Source: Clostridia bacterium (GTDB taxonomy: Bacteria > Bacillota > Clostridia > Christensenellales > QALW01). Taken from it: DNA of 55,365 nucleotides. The stretch is taken from contig JAFVVO010000022.1 in the NCBI GenBank assembly GCA_017502165.1, positions 1-55,365 of the forward strand, read 5' to 3'. The notes beneath the pieces were generated by a model, which had not been told where the DNA came from, made no database searches, and saw only the letters and a program-made list of their open reading frames with translations. This document shows positions 51,240 through 55,365 of this stretch, one piece after another (position 1 is the stretch's first letter; each line of letters begins with the position of its first letter). The translations under genes and the position numbers were made by a program.

Positions 51240-52235
51240 ATGATTCTTGTAACCGGCGGAACAGGCTTTATAGGCTCCCACACCTGCGTTGAGCTTCTTA
51301 ATGCAGGCTACGAGGTAGTGGTAATTGATAACTTAATGAATTCCAAGGCGGAATCCCTTGATGCAGTTAAGGAAATTACGGGCAAATCCTGCACCTTCTA
51401 TAAGGTAGATATTAATGACGAGGCAGGCTTGAGAGAGGTTTTCAGCAAGCACACCTTTGAATGTGTAATTCATTTTGCAGGCTTAAAGGCAGTAGGCGAA
51501 TCCTGCCAAAAACCTCATTTCTATTACAGTAACAATATTTCAGGCACCTTAACTCTGCTTAAGGTTATGAACGAATTTGGTTGCAAGGGAATTGTTTTCT
51601 CCTCTTCTGCAACTGTTTACGGAAATAACAACGAACCTCCCTTTACGGAGGATATGCCCACATCCTGCACCAATCCTTACGGCTGGACCAAGCTTATGCA
51701 GGAGCAGATGTTAACTGATATTGCACTTGCTGATAAGGATATGAGAGTTGTTCTTTTGAGATATTTCAATCCTATCGGTGCGCATCCCAGCGGACTTATC
51801 GGTGAAAATCCCAACGGTATTCCCAACAACCTTGTGCCTTACATTTGTAAGGTAGCAATCGGTCAGCTTCCTTATCTTAACGTTTACGGCAACGATTACG
51901 ATACTGTCGACGGTACGGGCGTAAGAGACTATATTCACGTTGTTGATTTGGCAAAGGGACATCTTGCCGCATTAAAATATTTAGAAAAAAATACGGGCGT
52001 ACTTACCGTTAACTTGGGTACAGGCAACGGCTATAGCGTATTGCAGGTGGTTGATGCCTATGCAAAGGCCAGCGGAAAGGAAATTCCCGTTAATATTGCA
52101 CCGCGTCGTCAGGGTGATATTGCGTCAGGATATGCAAACGCTTCCAAGGCATACGAAAAGCTTGGCTGGAAGGCAGAACTTGGCATTGACGAAATGTGCC
52201 GCGATGCATGGAACTACGCATCTAAAAAAATGTGA
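51240..52235 (+). CDS. galE: UDP-glucose 4-epimerase
   Basis: 331 residues. Rossmann motif [10 protein letters not shown], catalytic YGWTK (Tyr-x-x-x-Lys) with SSATVYG, and [12 protein letters not shown]. Interconverts UDP-glucose and UDP-galactose. The ATG at 51240 has TTGGAGG upstream; the earlier in-frame start at 51207 does not. Confidence 0.97.
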   Translation: MILVTGGTGFIGSHTCVELLNAGYEVVVIDNLMNSKAESLDAVKEITGKSCTFYKVDINDEAGLREVFSKHTFECVIHFAGLKAVGESCQKPHFYYSNNISGTLTLLKVMNEFGCKGIVFSSSATVYGNNNEPPFTEDMPTSCTNPYGWTKLMQEQMLTDIALADKDMRVVLLRYFNPIGAHPSGLIGENPNGIPNNLVPYICKVAIGQLPYLNVYGNDYDTVDGTGVRDYIHVVDLAKGHLAALKYLEKNTGVLTVNLGTGNGYSVLQVVDAYAKASGKEIPVNIAPRRQGDIASGYANASKAYEKLGWKAELGIDEMCRDAWNYASKKM

Positions 52236-52246
52236 GGTGTAACAAA

Positions 52247-53704
52247 ATGACAAAACGGATATTTGCTCTTATTGTTTCAATAGCAATACTTCTCTGTTGC
52301 GCAAACTGTTTGACTGTATCCGCAAAAAGCACTGAGACCTTATACTATTATGAACAATTATCAGCAGATGAAAAAATTATCTATAATACTCTCAAAAGTA
52401 TAGCGGTCAGTGGCAGCAATGGAACGGAAATAAAAAATTTAACAGGAATAAGCTATAGCTTTACTTCATCAACCAACATTACGAGTCAGACACAGCTGAA
52501 CGATTTTATAAATAATAATGCTGCGTATAAAAGCACCATGCAGACGCTTTCGAAATATCTGCAAAATACCATGGATGCTTTCAGACTTGATAACCCCAAG
52601 TATTTCTGGTTAAGTGACGGCGACGGTGTGCGTTTTAGCTATGGCATAAGCTCTTCGGGCAATAAAGTAACGCTTACCGTAGAAATCACCGCTCCTGCAG
52701 GCGATAACGGAAAAATTACTCAGATAAACAATAAAATTGCTTCTATCGGCGCAACAGGCACTGACGAAAACAAGATAAAAACCATTCACGATTATCTTTG
52801 CAATAATATTACTTATATTGACGGCGCCAATGCACATAATTTGTACGGCGCAACCATAGAGGGTAAGGCGGTTTGCCAAGGCTACGCCTATGCATTCAAG
52901 GCCGCTTGCGATTATTACGGAATTGAAAGCGTTTGCGTAACGGGTGACGGTGTTAGTAATAGTGGTACTGAAGCGCATATGTGGAACTACGTTAAGCTTA
53001 ACGGAGTTTGGTATGCTGTTGACGTTACCTGGGACGACCAGGCTTCAAGAATTTTTACGGATTTCTTCCTTGTAGGTTCATCAACAAAGGCTGCCAACTT
53101 TGGAAATAAAACCTTTGCCCAAAGTCATATTGAAGACGGAAAGCAAACGTCGGTTTCACAAAAGGAATTTGATTATCCCGATATTTCAACAAGCGCGTAT
53201 AATTCGCAAAATCCCGCAACGGCAAAGCCTACCGTTAAGCCCACAGTAAAGCCTACGGTTAAGCCCAACAATACGCCAAACACAAACCAGGGCGGAAGCA
53301 ATGTAACGGTAACTTCCACACCGTCAGGTAATGGCGGAGCAACAAGCGTTACGCCTAAGCCGCAGGAAACTCCCAACAACAATCAGACGAACAATAACGG
53401 GGGAGCTAACGATAATCAAAATGAAAACGTTGGGCAGGTTAATACGCCAAATAATAGCTTAACTACTCCGGCTCCCGAACAAAACGGAGATAATCAGGGA
53501 AATATTGATAATAACGGTCAAGGCAATAACAGCGGAAACGGCGGAAGCAACGTCAATACAGACATCAATAATGATGATTCTGAAGAAGGCTTCCCGATGG
53601 GAGCTTTAGCGGGTGTTGGCGCCGCGGTTGCAATTGCTTGTGTTGCAGTTGTTATAGCAATAAAAAATAAGGGTAAGAAAAAAGATACCAACGATGCAGA
53701 ATAA
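52247..53704 (+). CDS. Surface transglutaminase-like protein with Thr/Pro/Asn-rich stalk
   Basis: 485 residues. Signal peptide (ALIVSIAILLCCANCLTVSA). A transglutaminase core covers about 180-270, with the Cys in GKAVCQGYAYAFKAAC, the His in EAHMWNYVKLNGVWYAVD and the Asp in VTWDD. Then comes a low-complexity stalk of about 150 residues that starts with the repeated KPTV unit and turns Asn/Gly-rich. It ends in a C-terminal membrane anchor (GALAGVGAAVAIACVAVVIAI) and a Lys-rich tail. It may modify cell-wall peptides or act as a surface protease-like enzyme. Twelve bases after galE. Confidence 0.85.
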   Translation: MTKRIFALIVSIAILLCCANCLTVSAKSTETLYYYEQLSADEKIIYNTLKSIAVSGSNGTEIKNLTGISYSFTSSTNITSQTQLNDFINNNAAYKSTMQTLSKYLQNTMDAFRLDNPKYFWLSDGDGVRFSYGISSSGNKVTLTVEITAPAGDNGKITQINNKIASIGATGTDENKIKTIHDYLCNNITYIDGANAHNLYGATIEGKAVCQGYAYAFKAACDYYGIESVCVTGDGVSNSGTEAHMWNYVKLNGVWYAVDVTWDDQASRIFTDFFLVGSSTKAANFGNKTFAQSHIEDGKQTSVSQKEFDYPDISTSAYNSQNPATAKPTVKPTVKPTVKPNNTPNTNQGGSNVTVTSTPSGNGGATSVTPKPQETPNNNQTNNNGGANDNQNENVGQVNTPNNSLTTPAPEQNGDNQGNIDNNGQGNNSGNGGSNVNTDINNDDSEEGFPMGALAGVGAAVAIACVAVVIAIKNKGKKKDTNDAE

Positions 53705-53765
53705 ACCAAAGGCTAAAATAAATGCAAAATAAATCCAACCAATAAAGAAACAATAGAACAAACAA

Positions 53766-53795
53766 AAAAACCAACGAAGAAATTCGTTGGTTTTT
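53766..53795. terminator. Bidirectional terminator between convergent genes
   Basis: A 13-bp stem (AAAAACCAACGAA / TTCGTTGGTTTTT) with a GAAA tetraloop, followed by T-rich sequence on both sides. Confidence 0.9.
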
Positions 53796-53799
53796 GTTC

Positions 53800-54603
53800 T
53801 TAAAATATCCATTCCAGCCAAACGGCAACGCTTTCCCTTAAAAGCTGAGGAATAATAACCGTGGTACGTGTTTTTGCGGCAAAAGGACTTGGATTCAGTC
53901 CTGCTTCCTTTGCTATAATGCAGGCTCGGTATAGATGAGTCTCACTTGAAATTATCGTTACGTTTGTCTCATCGGGAGAGAGGGACTGAATTATTTTCTT
54001 TGAAAATGCAATATTTTCTTTAGTTGTAGTTGATTTGTTTTCCACAAGCAGTCTGCTTTCTGCAATGCCACGCTCAATCAGGATGTTTTTCATACATTCT
54101 GCTTCTGCAATATCTTCGCCCGGACCTTGTCCGCCGCTTAAAACCGCTACGGAATCGGGGTTAGTCTTCAAAAATTCTTCTGCCGCAGAAATGCGCTCGT
54201 TCAACACTCTTGATGGCCTTGAACCGTGTACCGCCGCGCCAAGCACTATGCAGTAGGGAGAGGAAGCCTTTTCACGCTTGAAGCAAGTGGAAATAACGGG
54301 TATTTCCGCTACTATGAAAAGTACGCAAATAAGGCACATAAAGCAAGTAAGAATTGTTTTCAGAAGCCTTTTGGTTTTATTCGGTTTTATTGATAAAATC
54401 CAATACAAGCCTATTACTACAGAAATGCAAAGCAAAACTAACGCCAAAAAGGAATATCCTGCAGGTACAAAGAAAAAGAAAGCCGCAAGAATAAGCAGTG
54501 AAAATATGGAAATAATATAAGGGATATGCTTTTTAGGTATTAGATTCTTAAAATCTAATGGCAAAAATCTTTGTTTACGCATTGCGAACAATCGTGACCG
54601 CAT
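53800..54603 (-). CDS. YdcF/SanA/ElyC family (DUF218) membrane protein
   Basis: 267 residues. Three N-terminal membrane segments, then the DUF218 domain with IVLGAAVHGSRPS, VLSGGQGPGEDIAEAECMK, NKSTTTKENIAFSKKI and ISSETHLYRACIIAK. Family members take part in envelope integrity and vancomycin sensitivity in E. coli. The start is uncertain: ATG 54603 lies inside the preceding acetyltransferase gene and has no clear ribosome-binding site, and ATG 54582 is an alternative. Confidence 0.88.
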   Translation of the reverse strand: MRSRLFAMRKQRFLPLDFKNLIPKKHIPYIISIFSLLILAAFFFFVPAGYSFLALVLLCISVVIGLYWILSIKPNKTKRLLKTILTCFMCLICVLFIVAEIPVISTCFKREKASSPYCIVLGAAVHGSRPSRVLNERISAAEEFLKTNPDSVAVLSGGQGPGEDIAEAECMKNILIERGIAESRLLVENKSTTTKENIAFSKKIIQSLSPDETNVTIISSETHLYRACIIAKEAGLNPSPFAAKTRTTVIIPQLLRESVAVWLEWIF

Positions 54604-55001
54604 TTGCTGTTTAATATCAGCGTTTGCGGAGTTACCTCCATTTTACAGCATCCATCAATTTCTGCGGTAACGGTAAAACCGTATTTTTCAAAAAACTTTA
54701 CTGTGTTTTTGGGAGAAGAGCAGCAAATTCTTTCTGCCTGCATATTAAAACCCTTTACCAAAAGCACTCGGATGAGCAAATCACCGATGTATTGCCCCTG
54801 AAATTCAGGCTTCACACACAGATGGGCAATATGATATGCACCTGAGTCGAAATACAAGCTTCCGCAGGAAACGGGCTCTTCATTATTATATAATATAAGC
54901 TGAATGGATTTTTCGTCGAAAACGTCAAGAGAATCGTTAACGGTTTCGCGCAGAGCCTTAACCTCGTCAAGCGCTCCGAATTTCCAGGAAGATTTGATCA
55001 T
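54555..55001 (-). CDS. GNAT family N-acetyltransferase with Cys-rich tail
   Basis: 148 residues. GNAT core with LCVKPEFQGQYIGDLLIRVL (acetyl-CoA-binding motif) and FFEKYGF. The C terminus adds CGHDCSQCVNKDFCH, four Cys plus two His that look like a metal site, beyond the fold. Upstream of and overlapping the YdcF-family gene by about 49 bases. Acceptor unknown. Confidence 0.82.
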   Translation of the reverse strand: MIKSSWKFGALDEVKALRETVNDSLDVFDEKSIQLILYNNEEPVSCGSLYFDSGAYHIAHLCVKPEFQGQYIGDLLIRVLLVKGFNMQAERICCSSPKNTVKFFEKYGFTVTAEIDGCCKMEVTPQTLILNSKCGHDCSQCVNKDFCH

Positions 55002-55158
55002 TGTGTTTACCGCCTTGGTTCAATTATTTTATTTGATAATATTATAGCAAAAAAACAAGCTCATATCAATGAAAAATGCCAAAAAAGTCAAATAATTTTA
55101 ATTAACAGAAAGTTCAAAAAGTAAGTCAAAAAAAGATATAAAAAACCTCAAAAAGTAG

Positions 55159-55187
55159 TTGACAAAAGGCCTTAAGTTTGGTATTAT
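55159..55187 (+). promoter_or_regulatory. Strong rRNA-type promoter
   Basis: TTGACA (55159-55164) and TATTAT (55182-55187), 17 bases apart, in an A/T-rich upstream stretch that resembles an UP element. Confidence 0.7.
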
Positions 55188-55365
55188 AAGCAAGCTGACT
55201 GTGGCAGGGGAGCCACGGGAAGCGAGAGAAGCTCCTTGAAAAGTACATAGTGATGAGAAGAACGAGAGGTCAAAACAAGACGAAAAGTTAAAGTTTTGAA
55301 CCACAAGTTAATTCCAAAAGGATAACGAAAAAACAAGTAAGAAATTACGAGTCAAGATTAAACAA
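55188..55365 (+). other. rRNA operon leader, non-coding
   Basis: No gene is seen in the last 360 bases. After the promoter come GGCAGGGGAGCCACGGG, CTCCTTGAAAAGTACATAGTG and AACAAGACG. These resemble leader/boxA-type antitermination sequences before 16S rRNA in Clostridia (CCTTGAAAA motif). The window ends before any recognisable 16S start (GAGTTTGATC). The upstream part, 55002-55158, is AT-rich with no gene. Confidence 0.65.

Overview
The window looks like chromosomal DNA of a low-to-moderate-GC, anaerobic, spore-forming member of the Clostridia. Evidence: clostridial gene orders (pth-mfd; yqfC-yqfD-phoH-pgpH-ybeY; rpmG-secE-nusG-rplK-rplA-rplJ-rplL), strong AGGAGG ribosome-binding sites, sigma-A promoters of TTGACA-17-TATAAT type, a six-gene Rnf complex, and an oxygen-scavenging flavodiiron protein. 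I cannot name the genus. The left edge cuts into a glmU-like gene. The right edge stops inside what looks like the leader of an rRNA operon, a common place for an assembly to break.

Layout. 1-6000: short-form GlmU end, pth, mfd and a PrsA-like parvulin lipoprotein. 6000-13100, minus strand: two unrecognised genes, a zinc-dependent phospholipase C-like protein, a GNAT enzyme, a membrane protein, an AraC regulator, and the asp23-fakA pair. 13300-14760: a small helical protein, then a decayed fragment of a mobile-element polyvalent protein. 14760-18540: a divergently transcribed DeoR regulator and a four-gene operon (archaeal-type TIM-like isomerase, SIS-domain isomerase, long YjbQ/UPF0047 protein, FSA-type transaldolase). 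This operon has a 21-bp-phased operator-like array and a structured element before its last gene. 18680-25270, minus strand: an orphan ParB-like protein and a tightly coupled operon comF / TIGR03960-type radical SAM / DUF2344 / RNase G / sua5. 25300-28250: rdgB, a YfcE-type phosphoesterase and a four-domain flavodiiron-flavin reductase-rubredoxin fusion. 28310-32280, minus strand: an esterase-propeller protein and leuS. 32500-38930: rpsU, the sporulation genes yqfC-yqfD, phoH, pgpH, ybeY and a FemAB-type ligase. 39040-42510: ribosomal and transcription genes with an L10 leader and attenuator. 42590-51160: rnfCDGEAB followed by a NusG-domain-II protein, a Gx-transporter-family protein, a lipoprotein with two diverged FMN_bind-like repeats, and ApbE. 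51170-55000: galE, a surface transglutaminase-like protein, a YdcF-family protein and a GNAT with a Cys-rich tail. 55159-55365: rRNA-type promoter and leader.

Two systems deserve most attention. The first is the DeoR-controlled operon. It combines three sugar-phosphate enzymes with a YjbQ protein and has no kinase or transporter beside it, so the pathway is unknown. The second is the extended Rnf operon. ApbE, which attaches FMN to proteins, is encoded beside its likely targets RnfD, a duplicated RnfG and a repeat lipoprotein, and beside homologues of accessory genes known from flavin-based extracellular electron transfer. All assignments come from reading the sequence; no database search was run.
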